From assembly GCF_014645795.1 (NCBI RefSeq), contig NZ_BMMK01000002.1, forward strand, positions 208,013 through 272,012: a stretch of 64,000 bases of DNA, written 5' to 3'. The number at the start of each line of letters is the position of its first letter. Position 1 is the stretch's first letter. Of the stretch, positions 48,464 through 57,872 are shown piece by piece. The notes beneath the pieces are model-generated. The model worked only from the letters and a program-made list of their open reading frames with translations, was not told where the DNA came from and searched no databases. The translations under genes and the position numbers were made by a program. The stretch is from Longimycelium tulufanense. GTDB taxonomy: Bacteria > Actinomycetota > Actinomycetes > Mycobacteriales > Pseudonocardiaceae.

Positions 48464-48554
48464 CTGTCTCACTTAGAGAATGTTGCAGACGTCCCAGGTG
48501 CATGAGATCTTACCCACAGTGATCCTGTCTCACTTTGAGCACATCACAGATGTC
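48464..48554. promoter_or_regulatory. Tandem ~30-bp operator-like repeat upstream of the XRE gene
   Basis: Two direct copies of about 30 bases, starting CTGTCTCACTT and ending CAGAnGTC, lie at 48464-48493 and 48525-48554 (about 22 of 30 positions agree; 61-base period). The first copy contains TCTCacttAGAGA, a small dyad. They fall between the divergent XRE gene and the 48577 gene, so the XRE regulator probably binds here and controls both. Confidence 0.6.
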
Positions 48555-48576
48555 GGCAGGTCTCCGGGGGAGAACC

Positions 48577-48912
48577 ATGGATCCAGATAGGGACTACTGG
48601 CACAAACTAGAGTTCTTCGAGATCAGGCGGGGTGTTCGGAAGCTCTTGTACTCCGCCGCGATCTGCGATCACGGCTTCTACGTGGGCCGGCGGGCCGGTG
48701 TGACCTCCGTGCAGGCCACCGCCGAGCGGTACGCCCGCGAGATCGGCGAGGACTTCGTGCGGGACATGCCCGGCCGGTGGCTCGTGCGGGTCTCGCGCAT
48801 CACGCCGCCCAGCGAAGGCGGCGAAACCATTCAGCAGCTCTGCACAGTCGAGCTTCGTGGGGCCACACCGCAGCCCACGCAGGCCGCATCCCTTGCCGCC
48901 GAGAGCCGTTGA
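48577..48912 (+). CDS. Conserved hypothetical protein divergent from the XRE gene
   Basis: The 111-residue product begins MDPDRDYWHKLEFFEIRRGVRKLLYSAAICDHGFYVG and continues with RAGVTSVQATAERYAREIGEDFV and WLVRVSRITPPSEGGE. The ATG follows GGGGGAGAACC. No family is recognised; small proteins of this look accompany XRE/DUF397 modules in actinomycetes. It shares the operator-like repeat with the XRE gene. Confidence 0.75.
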   Translation: MDPDRDYWHKLEFFEIRRGVRKLLYSAAICDHGFYVGRRAGVTSVQATAERYAREIGEDFVRDMPGRWLVRVSRITPPSEGGETIQQLCTVELRGATPQPTQAASLAAESR

Positions 48913-49178
48913 CCGTCCTCACCTCCCTGGGGGCTCGACATGCTCCTCGCCGACCTCCATCCCGCGATCTTCCACACCTTGCTCGGGGCTCTCCTCGTGT
49001 TCGGCGGCATCGTCACGCTGCTGGTGACAAGACGGGACACAGCACGGCATCGGCTCCGCCCCCACTCCCTTACTGTTGCGGAGATCCAGTTGCTGTCCGC
49101 CACAGCGTTCCCGTCAGTTCCCGTACGCGGCGAGCGAGGGAAACTCTCCCCAGCGGGGGCTGTCGCAGGTCCCCTCGT

Positions 49179-50273
<1,095 letters not shown>

Positions 50274-50285
50274 GTCGGGTTTTCC

Positions 50286-51308
50286 CTATCGTGCGGCGGT
50301 CAGCGAGTCTCGGTGGGTGGGACGGACCTGCAGCTTGCGTCCGGTGCCCTTGCGGAAGGCGTCGACCGCTGGCAGGTACTGGTCCAGTGGGAAGCTGTGG
50401 CTGATCATCTCGCCGGGCGCGATGACGCCCTTGGCCATGAGGTCGACGGCCCGGCCGAAGCTGTGCAGTACGGCCATGCTGCCCACGATGGTGATCTCGT
50501 CGTTGTAGACGCGGAACGGCGAGAACGCTGCGACCGCGTCGGCTGCGGCGACACCGAACACCTGGAACGTGCCGCCACGCCGTACCCGACGCAGACCGTC
50601 CTCGATGGCGGGGACCGCACCGGTGCAATCGATCACCGTTTCCCAGCCCTCCGGCCGGTCGAACTCGTCGGCGTCGCGGGCCACGGCATCGACTCCGATC
50701 CTGACGGCCGTGCCGAGCCGGGATCGGTTCAGGTCAACCACGGACACGCTCGCCGCACCCGCGTGGCGGGCGAGTTGCGCCATCAGCAGGCCCATAGTTC
50801 CGGCGCCGTAGATCAGGTAGTGCTCGCCCAGACGCCGCGGGAGCAGGTCGAACCCGTGCACCGCACAGGAAAGGGGCTCTATCAGCGCCGCGTATTCGAG
50901 CGGGAGATCGTTCGGAACGCGGTAGCAGTTGGCGGCAGGTGCGGCGACGTAGTCGGCGGACGCGCCTGGCCCGGTCACGCCGATCGCGTTCCACCGCTCG
51001 CAGAGGTTGCCACGCCCGATCAAGCAGAAGTGGCACTCGCCGCAGAACAGCGACGGGTCGACGGCGACCCGGTCCCCCTCGGCCAGATCCGTCACCCCGG
51101 TTCCCACCGCGACCACGGTGCCGGCGAACTCGTGCCCCGGGATGATCGGGTACGGCGTGGGTGCGAACTCGCCGTCGACGATGTGGATGTCGGTTCCGCA
51201 GATGCCGACCGCGGCGGGCGCGACCACTACCTGGCGGGGACCGGGAGTCGGGTCGTCGACCGTGGCCAGCGAGAGCTGACCCGGCTTCTCGATGAGTACT
51301 GCGCGCAT
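50286..51308 (-). CDS. Zinc-dependent medium-chain polyol dehydrogenase (paralogue B)
   Basis: The 340-residue protein has [15 protein letters not shown], the structural zinc cluster [45 protein letters not shown] and [26 protein letters not shown]. It aligns end-to-end with the dehydrogenase at 41158-42162; by eye about two thirds of residues agree and DNA blocks are alike. It is inside the ABC-transporter unit (one base after the permease stop), so it oxidises the transported polyol or a related one. Confidence 0.93.
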   Translation of the reverse strand: MRAVLIEKPGQLSLATVDDPTPGPRQVVVAPAAVGICGTDIHIVDGEFAPTPYPIIPGHEFAGTVVAVGTGVTDLAEGDRVAVDPSLFCGECHFCLIGRGNLCERWNAIGVTGPGASADYVAAPAANCYRVPNDLPLEYAALIEPLSCAVHGFDLLPRRLGEHYLIYGAGTMGLLMAQLARHAGAASVSVVDLNRSRLGTAVRIGVDAVARDADEFDRPEGWETVIDCTGAVPAIEDGLRRVRRGGTFQVFGVAAADAVAAFSPFRVYNDEITIVGSMAVLHSFGRAVDLMAKGVIAPGEMISHSFPLDQYLPAVDAFRKGTGRKLQVRPTHRDSLTAAR

Positions 51309-51309
51309 G

Positions 51310-52185
51310 TCACTTCACCGCCCCGAGGGAGAGACCACGGACCAACCACTTCTGCGCGACCCAGCCGGCCAGGATCACCGGGAGCGCCGCCATCGTGGAG
51401 GCGGCGGACAGCCGGGCCCAGAACAGTCCCTCGCTGGTGATGAACCCGACGAGGAAGACCGGTACGGTGGCGGCCCTGGTCGAGGTCAGGCTGACCGCGA
51501 AGAAGAACTCGTTCCAGGCGAAGATCATGCAGATCAACGCGGTCGCGGCCAGCCCGGGTGCGATCATCGGCAGGATGATGCGGCGCATCTCGGTGCCCAG
51601 TGACGCACCGTCGATCCGAGCCGCCTCGAGCACCTCCCTGGGCAACTCGGCGAGGAACGAGCGGATCATCCACACCGCGATGGGGAGGTTCATCGCGGTG
51701 TAGACCAGGGAAAGCATCGTGATGTTGTCCAGCATCCCGATGTTCGTCGCGAGGATGTAGAGCGGCAGGATCGACGCAACCGCCGGCATCATCCGCGTGG
51801 AGAGGAAGAAGAACAGCGCATCGCGCCACCGCCCCACCTTCGCGACCGAGAGCGCGTAGGCCGCCGGCGTTGCCAGCATGATCACGAAGATCGTGGACAT
51901 CACCGAGGCGGTCAGCGAATTGATCAGGTAGGGCGCAAAGTCACGCGCGAAGATCGAGCGGAACTGGTCGAGCGTGGGGGTGAAGAAGATCGTCGGCGGA
52001 TCGGTCGACGCCTGCGACTCCTGCTTGAAGCCGGTGAGGAACATCCACAGCACCGGGAAGAAGAACGCGAGGGCGGCAACCCAGGCGGCGATCCCGACAC
52101 CGATGTTGCCCGGCCGGAAGCGGGCACCGCGCCGGCGGGTGGCGGCCGCCCGCTCGGCAGGTGCGGTGGCAACCATCGTGGTCAT
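51310..52185 (-). CDS. Carbohydrate ABC transporter permease (SmoG/MalG type)
   Basis: The 291-residue product has six hydrophobic helices and the ATPase-contact EAA loop EVLEAARIDGASLGTEMRRIILPMIAPG. It belongs to the MalG-like half of CUT1 sugar/polyol importers. The ATG at 52185 follows GGGAGGAGCG; the longer start is rejected. Operon: binding protein-permease-permease-dehydrogenase-ATPase. Confidence 0.94.
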   Translation of the reverse strand: MTTMVATAPAERAAATRRRGARFRPGNIGVGIAAWVAALAFFFPVLWMFLTGFKQESQASTDPPTIFFTPTLDQFRSIFARDFAPYLINSLTASVMSTIFVIMLATPAAYALSVAKVGRWRDALFFFLSTRMMPAVASILPLYILATNIGMLDNITMLSLVYTAMNLPIAVWMIRSFLAELPREVLEAARIDGASLGTEMRRIILPMIAPGLAATALICMIFAWNEFFFAVSLTSTRAATVPVFLVGFITSEGLFWARLSAASTMAALPVILAGWVAQKWLVRGLSLGAVK

Positions 52186-52276
52186 CGCTCCTCCCCGGTG
52201 GGACATCCGCACGTGGTGTGCGGTTCGGTGGGCAACCCACGTCGCCCCAGCGTGTAGGACCCGAAGGGAGGGGTTT

Positions 52277-53221
52277 TCATGCCGACTCCTCGGTGAACAG
52301 GTTGGAGATCACGCGGAGCGCGACCATGGCGATCGTGATCGTTGCGACGACCACGATCACACCGGCAGCAGCGGCCTCGCCGACGTCGAACGCCCGGAAC
52401 GCCTGCTGGTAGATGAAGTAGGGCAGGTTGGTGGTGGCCTGTCCGGGACCGCCCTGCGTGATCATGAAGATCGCGTCGAAGGTCTGCACGATGAAGATCG
52501 ACCCGAGCAGGATGGCCAACTCGATGAACTGCCGCAGGTGCGGCAGGGTGACCCGGCGGAAGGTCTGCCAAGCGTTCGCCCCGTCGACCTTGGCCGCCTC
52601 CAGCACCTCCGGGGACTGGCTCTGCAGCCCCGCCAGCACGATCAGCATCATGAACGGCGTCCACTGCCAGACCAGCACTCCGACGATCGCGGGCATCGGG
52701 TACCGGCTGGCCCAGTCGACGTTGTCGACGCCGAACGGGGACAGCATCCAGTTCACCAGCCCGAAGACCGGGTTGAACATCGAGGTCTTCCACAGCAACG
52801 CGGCCGCGGCGGGCATGACGAGGAACGGCGTGATGAGCAGCGTGCGGACGACACTGCGGCCGAGGAACTTCTTGTCCAGCAACACCGCCAGCCCGATCCC
52901 GAGCAACATCGAGAGGATGACGGTGCTCGCGGTCAGCGTAACCGTGTTGAAGACGGCGTTGCGGAAGAGCTCGTCGGTGAAGACCTTGCCGTAGTTGGCG
53001 AGTCCGACGAACTCCTTGGAGCCGGGCCGCAACAGGTTCTGGCTCTGCACGCTGTAGTACAGCGTGAGCAGGAACGGCACCTGGGTCAGCGCGATGGCGA
53101 ACACCAGCGCGGGAAGCAGTGGAGCCCGCAGTCTCCACCGCTCACCCGCGGTGAGTGTCCTGGGTGCCGGGGGTTGCCGCGGTTTCGTTGCGGTCGGCGC
53201 CGGAAGGCTGGGGGTGAGCAT
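52277..53221 (-). CDS. Carbohydrate ABC transporter permease (SmoF/MalF type)
   Basis: The 314-residue product begins MLTPSLPAPTATKPRQP and has six transmembrane segments with the EAA loop EVLEAAKVDGANAWQTFRRVTLPHLR. The partner permease follows after 91 bases. MalF-like subunit of a CUT1 importer. A hairpin in the upstream gap (53246-53292) separates it from the binding-protein gene. Confidence 0.94.
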   Translation of the reverse strand: MLTPSLPAPTATKPRQPPAPRTLTAGERWRLRAPLLPALVFAIALTQVPFLLTLYYSVQSQNLLRPGSKEFVGLANYGKVFTDELFRNAVFNTVTLTASTVILSMLLGIGLAVLLDKKFLGRSVVRTLLITPFLVMPAAAALLWKTSMFNPVFGLVNWMLSPFGVDNVDWASRYPMPAIVGVLVWQWTPFMMLIVLAGLQSQSPEVLEAAKVDGANAWQTFRRVTLPHLRQFIELAILLGSIFIVQTFDAIFMITQGGPGQATTNLPYFIYQQAFRAFDVGEAAAAGVIVVVATITIAMVALRVISNLFTEESA

Positions 53222-53245
53222 CGGATCTTCCTTGTGTCCGGGGGT

Positions 53246-53292
53246 CCGGGTGTGAGGACCGGTCGGACGGGTACAGCGGCCCCCACACCCGG
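53246..53292 (-). promoter_or_regulatory. Hairpin between binding-protein and permease genes
   Basis: CCGGGTGTG (53246-53254) pairs with CACACCCGG (53284-53292), directly after the binding-protein stop on the minus strand. Such hairpins stabilise the upstream message or partially terminate it, which explains excess binding protein over permeases in many sugar operons. Confidence 0.5.
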
Positions 53293-53298
53293 ATGGGG

Positions 53299-54663
53299 CT
53301 ACTTCTTGTAGCCACCTTTCAGGGTGGTCTGTTCGGCGTACTGCTGGGCCTTGGCCAAGGCGTCGTCGACGGACTGGCGGCCGGCGATGGCCGCGGAGAT
53401 CTCCTGCGACACCTTGGTGCCCAGTTCCTGGAACTCCGGGATTCCGACGTAATGCACGCCGGTCCACGGCTGCGGATGCAGTCCTGGTTGCTTGACGTTC
53501 ACCGACCGGATCGCGTCCAACGTCGGCTGGGCGAACGCCGCGGCGGCCTTGCGATACTCGGGAATCTCGTACGTGGACAACCGGCTCCCCGGCGGCACCC
53601 GCGCCCATCCGAGCCGCTGGCCGACCAGCTTCATGTAGTCCTTGGAGGTCGCCCAGGACACGAACTCCCAGGCGGCATCCTTCTTCTTGGAGGTCTCGGG
53701 AACCGCCAGCGCCCAGGACCAGAGCCAGCCGGCGTGCTCGGTCTTCACGGTGGGCGCGGGGACGTAGCCGATCTTGCCCGCGACCTTGCTGGTCTTGGGG
53801 TCTTCCAGCGAACTCGCTGCGACCGTGGCGTCGTACCACATCGCCGCGTTCCCCTGGCCCATCGCGGTGAGGCACTCCGAGAAACCGGCGTTCGGCGCGC
53901 CCGGCTCGCCGTACTGGCGGACGAGGTTGACGTAGAGCTCGACGGCCTTCTTCGTCTCCGGGTCGGTCAGACGGGCGTTCCAGTCCTCGTCGAACCAGCG
54001 GCCCCCGAAGGTGAGGATCGCCGTGTTGAGCGGTGCGAGCACCTCGCCCCAGCCGGGCAGCCCGCGCAGGCAGATGCCGGCGACGTTGCCCTGCTTGTCG
54101 TCCAGCTTCGCCGCGAAGTTGGCGACGTCCTGCCAGCTCGGCCGGGCCGGCATGGTCAGCCCGGCCTTGGCGAAGAGGTCCTTGCGGTACATCAGGAACG
54201 AGGACTCGCCATAGAACGGCACCGCGTACAGACCATCCTCATAGGACAGTGCATCGCGCACGGTGGGAACGATGTCGGCGACGTCGTATCCACCCTTGCT
54301 CGCGTAACCGTCGAGCTTGGTCAGCCAGCCGTTCTTCGCCCAGATCGGCGCCTCGTACGTGCCGATGGTCACGACGTCGTACTGGCCGGCCCTGGTCGCG
54401 ATGTCCTGGGTGACCCGGTCGCGCAGCTCGTTCTCGGGAAGGATCACGAACTTCACGTCGATGCCCGGGTGGTCCTTCTTGAAGTCGCCGGTCAGCTTCT
54501 CGATGTCCTGCATCTGTGGGTTCGCCACCGTGGCGACGGTGACGGTTCTGCCGTCCTGGCCTCCCACACCGGCTCCGGCACACGCGGTGGTGCCGAGCAG
54601 GAGCGCGGCGAGCGCACTCCCGAGGACGGCGCGCGCCGGGCGCGATCGGGACCTGCCTGCCAT
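53299..54663 (-). CDS. Extracellular solute-binding lipoprotein (CUT1, polyol-type)
   Basis: The 454-residue product has a lipoprotein signal, ARAVLGSALAALLLGTTAC, with Cys as the modified residue. The mature chain is a family 1 solute-binding protein (FKKDHPGIDVKFVILPENELRDRVTQDIATRAGQYDVVTIGTYEAPIWAKNGWL, GLYAVPFYGESSFLMYRKDLFAKAGL, WLWSWALAVPETSKKKDAAWEFVSWATSK). It resembles SmoE-type sorbitol/mannitol and polyol binders. ATG with GGAGG upstream. First gene of the transporter unit, diverging from the SorC-type regulator. Confidence 0.94.
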   Translation of the reverse strand: MAGRSRSRPARAVLGSALAALLLGTTACAGAGVGGQDGRTVTVATVANPQMQDIEKLTGDFKKDHPGIDVKFVILPENELRDRVTQDIATRAGQYDVVTIGTYEAPIWAKNGWLTKLDGYASKGGYDVADIVPTVRDALSYEDGLYAVPFYGESSFLMYRKDLFAKAGLTMPARPSWQDVANFAAKLDDKQGNVAGICLRGLPGWGEVLAPLNTAILTFGGRWFDEDWNARLTDPETKKAVELYVNLVRQYGEPGAPNAGFSECLTAMGQGNAAMWYDATVAASSLEDPKTSKVAGKIGYVPAPTVKTEHAGWLWSWALAVPETSKKKDAAWEFVSWATSKDYMKLVGQRLGWARVPPGSRLSTYEIPEYRKAAAAFAQPTLDAIRSVNVKQPGLHPQPWTGVHYVGIPEFQELGTKVSQEISAAIAGRQSVDDALAKAQQYAEQTTLKGGYKK

Positions 54664-54724
54664 AAGGACCTCCGTCAGCGGTGGGCGGCGCTGCCGGCCG
54701 CGGAGTGCCCCGTGCTCCGGGGAT

Positions 54725-54836
54725 GCTCGTTTGAGCGATCACTCGTTCAGATGAGCGAGTCAGGTGAATTGAAGGTGTGAAGGGGGTCACCGTCAAGGGT
54801 CTGTGCAAGAATGAGCTGAAGCCCGCTCAAATGAGC
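54725..54836. promoter_or_regulatory. SorC-type operator sites in the divergent promoter
   Basis: Three related dyads lie between the binding-protein gene and the regulator: GCTCGTTTGAGC (54725-54736), CTCGttcagatGAGCGAG (54742-54759) and GCTCAAATGAGC (54825-54836). The shared core is GCTC(A/G)nnTGAGC. One site abuts the regulator's start and two lie nearer the transporter operon, as expected for joint control of both directions. Confidence 0.6.
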
Positions 54837-54850
54837 AAATGGGGTCATCC

Positions 54851-55807
54851 ATGACGGCGAACACGGGGAATCGGGCGCTGCGACCGGCGGAGCTGATCCG
54901 CGCCGCGGCCATCGCCCGCCGGTACTACCTCGACGGTGCCTCGAAGATCGAGATCGCCGAGGAGTTCGGCATCAGCCGGTTCAAGGTCGCGCGCGTGCTC
55001 GACGAGGCGCGCGCCGCGGGCCTGGTCCGCATCGACATCGCGGTGCCCGCGGAGATCGACGCGGAGCTCTCCGAGGGGTTGCGTGCGGTCTACGGGCTGC
55101 GGCAGGCCGTCGTCGCCACCAAGGCCGAGGACTCCGACGACTCGCTACGCCGGCGGATCGGCAAGCTGGGCGCGGACTACCTCACCGAGGTCCTCCGGGA
55201 GGGCGACGTGCTCGGGCTCGCCTGCTCGCGCACGCTCAACGCCATGACGCTGGCGCTGGGACCGCTCCCCCGGTGCACCGTTGTCCAGCTCACCGGCGTG
55301 CTTCCGGGTGGGGTCGAGGAGAACAGCGTCGAGCTGGTCCGCCGCGTGGCGAGCCTCGCCCGCGGCCCGGTGTACCCGATCTACGCGCCCCTGGTCGTCT
55401 CCGACCCGGTCGCCGCCGCCGACCTGCGCCGCCAACCCCAGGTGGCCGAGGCGATGCGGCACTACCCCGAGCTCACCAAGGCGGTGATCACCGTGGGCTC
55501 CTGGGAGCCGCCGATCTCGACCGTCCGGGACGCCCTCCCCCAGGCCGAGGCCGAGGCGTTGAGCGAGCGCGGGGTACGGGCCGAGTTCTGCGCCCGCCTC
55601 CTCGACGGCGAGGGACACCCGATGAGCGAGTTGGCCGACCGGGTCATCGCGATCACCCCCGAGCAGCTGCGAGACGTTCCCGAGGTCATCGCCGTGGCGG
55701 GCGGGATCGAGAAGGCCGACGCCATCCGAGCGGTGCTGCGGGGTGGTTTCGTCTCCGCACTGGTGACCGACGCGGGGGTCGCCCGCGCCCTACTGGAACA
55801 GCAATAG
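54851..55807 (+). CDS. SorC-family sugar-binding transcriptional regulator
   Basis: The 318-residue product has the HTH AAAIARRYYLDGASKIEIAEEFGISRFKVARVLDEARAAGLVRIDI and the C-terminal sugar-phosphate-binding domain of SorC/DeoR-like proteins (GDVLGLACSRTLNAMTLALGP, VVQLTGVLPGG, YPIYAPLVVSD, VAGGIEKADAIRAVLRGGFVSALVTDAGVARALL). The ATG at 54851 is chosen because GGGG precedes it; an ATG at 54839 would add four residues. It diverges from the transporter operon and likely controls it. Confidence 0.93.
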   Translation: MTANTGNRALRPAELIRAAAIARRYYLDGASKIEIAEEFGISRFKVARVLDEARAAGLVRIDIAVPAEIDAELSEGLRAVYGLRQAVVATKAEDSDDSLRRRIGKLGADYLTEVLREGDVLGLACSRTLNAMTLALGPLPRCTVVQLTGVLPGGVEENSVELVRRVASLARGPVYPIYAPLVVSDPVAAADLRRQPQVAEAMRHYPELTKAVITVGSWEPPISTVRDALPQAEAEALSERGVRAEFCARLLDGEGHPMSELADRVIAITPEQLRDVPEVIAVAGGIEKADAIRAVLRGGFVSALVTDAGVARALLEQQ

Positions 55808-55904
55808 CCGACCGGCGACCATACCGTTCCCCGCGCAGCCGTCGAGGAAGTCGCTACTCACTCGACGAACCGCAGGGCCGGACAGGACCGGTACGGCAAT
55901 CGAC

Positions 55905-56273
55905 TCACGAATCCTGCCCGTGCTTCGACCCGTGCTTCCGTCCCCGGGTCAGGGGATTACTCGCGATGAGATGGCCGGCCAGGGTCAGCAGGAGTGATCC
56001 GAAGACGCCCACACCGGTCAGGGTAAACAAGATCGCGAATATCTTGCCGCCGCTGGTCACCGGGGTGAAATCCCCGTATCCCACGGTCGTCAGGGTCATC
56101 ACGCAGAAATAGAGCGCATCCAGGACCGACCAATGCTCGGCCTGGGTGTAGAACGCGGTCCCGCCAAGCAGGATCAAGCCGCACAGGATCAACAGGCCAC
56201 GGCTTTCCGGCTGCCACACCGCACGACCAAGAACGCGAAGGAACCGCACCACGGCGATGATCATGCTGATCAT
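55905..56273 (-). CDS. Two-TM potassium channel
   Basis: The 122-residue product has two hydrophobic helices flanking a pore loop with the selectivity filter TLTTVGYGDFTP, the Ion_trans_2 pattern. There is no cytosolic RCK domain; the tail after the second helix is basic (TRGRKHGSKHG). It is a minimal KcsA-like channel with an N-terminal helical stretch. It stands alone between the regulator and cysG. Confidence 0.9.
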   Translation of the reverse strand: MISMIIAVVRFLRVLGRAVWQPESRGLLILCGLILLGGTAFYTQAEHWSVLDALYFCVMTLTTVGYGDFTPVTSGGKIFAILFTLTGVGVFGSLLLTLAGHLIASNPLTRGRKHGSKHGQDS

Positions 56274-56326
56274 TCCGTTAGTCTGCGGGATTCCTTGCAG
56301 GTTGGCACGTCCACGCGTACGCAGAG

Positions 56327-56356
56327 GGCGCGTCCCCCGTTGACGGGGGACGCGCC
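56327..56356 (-). terminator. Hairpin downstream of cysG
   Basis: A 14-bp stem (56327-56340 / 56343-56356) with a minimal loop lies 17 bases after the cysG stop. On the plus strand it is followed by TTTA; on the minus strand by CTCT. It probably ends the cysG message and insulates the channel gene. Confidence 0.75.
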
Positions 56357-56373
56357 TTTACCGGGTCCAGGTG

Positions 56374-57609
56374 TCAGTCGGTGTCGGTGAGGCGGTTGCG
56401 AAGCGCGGCCACCGGGCCGATCACGATGATTGCGGGCGGCCGGATGCCTTCCTCCTTGATCGCCTTCGCGACATGATCCAAAGTGGACCGAAGGACACGC
56501 TCGTTGCGCGTGGCGCCTTCCTGCACGACCAGCACCGGCGTCTCCGGCGCACGACCGTGCGCCATCAACACCTCGGCGTGCGCCGCGATCCTCTCCACGC
56601 CCATCAGCACCACCAGGGTGCCCTTCAGCCGGGCCAGCGCCGGCCAGTCCACCAGCGACGTCTCATCGTCCGGCGCGACGTGGCCGGAGACCACCACGAC
56701 CTCGTGCGCGACGCCGCGGTGGGTGACCGGCACCCCGGCCAGCGCGGGCACGCCGAACGCGCTCGTCACGCCCGGCACGACGCTGACCGGGATCCCCTCC
56801 TCGGCGCAGGCCAGCAGCTCCTCGAAGCCGCGCCCGAAGACGTAGGGGTCGCCGCCCTTGAGCCGTACCACGAACCGGCCGGCCCGGGCGTTGGAGATCA
56901 GCGCGGTATTGATCAGCTCCTGGCTGGCGGCCCGGCCGTAGGGGATCTTGGCGGCGTCGACGACCTGGACGTGCGGCGGCAGCTCGTCGAGCAGCTCGCG
57001 CGGGGCGAGCCGGTCGGCCACCACCACGTCGGCGCGGGCGAGCAGCCGGCGGCCGCGCACCGTGATCAGGTCCGGGTCGCCGGGCCCGCCGCCCACCAGT
57101 GCCACGCCGGGCGGCGGCCCGCTGGCCGGGCGCTCAACGTGGTCGGGAACCCGGCCCTCGCGCAGCGCGTCCAGGAGCGCGTCGCGGACGGCGGCGGAGC
57201 GGCGTGGCCGCCCGCCGGCGAGCACGCCGACCAGCAACCCTTCGTGGTCCCCGGTGGCCGGGGTGACCGCCGAGCCGGCCACGGCCACGTCGGCCCGGAC
57301 ACAGAACACCCGCCGGGACTCGGCTTCGGCCACCACGGCCGCGTTGACCTCCGGGTCCGGGGTGCAGGCCAGGGCGTACCAGGCGCCGTCGAGGTCGCCC
57401 CCGGCGTAGCCGCGCCGGTGCCAGCGCACCTCCCCGGCGTCGGCCATGGCCTGCACGGCCGGTGTGACCTCCGGGGCGATCACGTCGACGGCGGCTCCCG
57501 CGGCCACCAGGCGTGGCAGCCGGCGTTGGGCGACGGTGCCGCCCCCGACCACCACGACCCGCCGGCCCGCCAGATCCAGGCCGACCAGGTAGTGCTGTTC
57601 AGCGTGCAT
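56374..57609 (-). CDS. cysG: Fused siroheme synthase (precorrin-2 dehydrogenase / uroporphyrinogen-III methyltransferase)
   Basis: The 411-residue product has an N-terminal NAD-binding dehydrogenase/ferrochelatase part (YLVGLDLAGRRVVVVGGGTVAQRRLPRLVAAGAAVDVIAP) and a C-terminal SUMT methyltransferase (VALVGGGPGDPDLITVRGRRLLARADVVVADRL, GRFVVRLKGGDPYVFGRGFEE, VVPGVTSAFGVPALAGVPVTHRG). It makes precorrin-2 and siroheme from uroporphyrinogen III, feeding sulfite/nitrite reductases and possibly B12. The ATG at 57609 fixes the usual start MHAEQHYLVGLDLAG. Downstream of the NiCoT gene, with a dyad between. Confidence 0.95.
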   Translation of the reverse strand: MHAEQHYLVGLDLAGRRVVVVGGGTVAQRRLPRLVAAGAAVDVIAPEVTPAVQAMADAGEVRWHRRGYAGGDLDGAWYALACTPDPEVNAAVVAEAESRRVFCVRADVAVAGSAVTPATGDHEGLLVGVLAGGRPRRSAAVRDALLDALREGRVPDHVERPASGPPPGVALVGGGPGDPDLITVRGRRLLARADVVVADRLAPRELLDELPPHVQVVDAAKIPYGRAASQELINTALISNARAGRFVVRLKGGDPYVFGRGFEELLACAEEGIPVSVVPGVTSAFGVPALAGVPVTHRGVAHEVVVVSGHVAPDDETSLVDWPALARLKGTLVVLMGVERIAAHAEVLMAHGRAPETPVLVVQEGATRNERVLRSTLDHVAKAIKEEGIRPPAIIVIGPVAALRNRLTDTD

Positions 57610-57776
57610 GCCCAAGAGGATGCCCGCGACCAGCGAAATGTCCATTCCCAGGACCGTGACCGTGGCCACCCGGGGCGGGCCCGAGCAGGGTCCGGTGCCG
57701 GCCGGCGGCCGGGCCGGGGTGTGGCCACCGGCCTTTTCCCAGCGCTACCGGCCGCACCGTGACCGATCGGGCATCC

Positions 57777-57799
57777 GGTGTCGACACGGTGTCGACACC
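57777..57799. promoter_or_regulatory. Perfect 11-1-11 palindrome upstream of cysG
   Basis: GGTGTCGACAC (57777-57787), one base, then GTGTCGACACC (57789-57799) form a perfect inverted repeat; each arm contains the palindrome GTGTCGACAC. It lies 168 bases upstream of cysG and 74 bases after the NiCoT stop. The one-base loop makes a hairpin unlikely, so a protein operator for cysG is the better reading. Confidence 0.5.
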
Positions 57800-57872
57800 G
57801 CCCGGCCGAACGCTCTCCCCCCGAAGCGACGGCCGCTCCCAGGTCCTGGGACGGTGTCTCGCCGCACGAGGC

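Noticed and set aside
47384..48912. A mobile element around the XRE/DUF397 genes
   Set aside because: Codon use is slightly different, but there is no integrase, transposase, att-like repeat or tRNA end; such modules are common chromosomal genes in actinomycetes.
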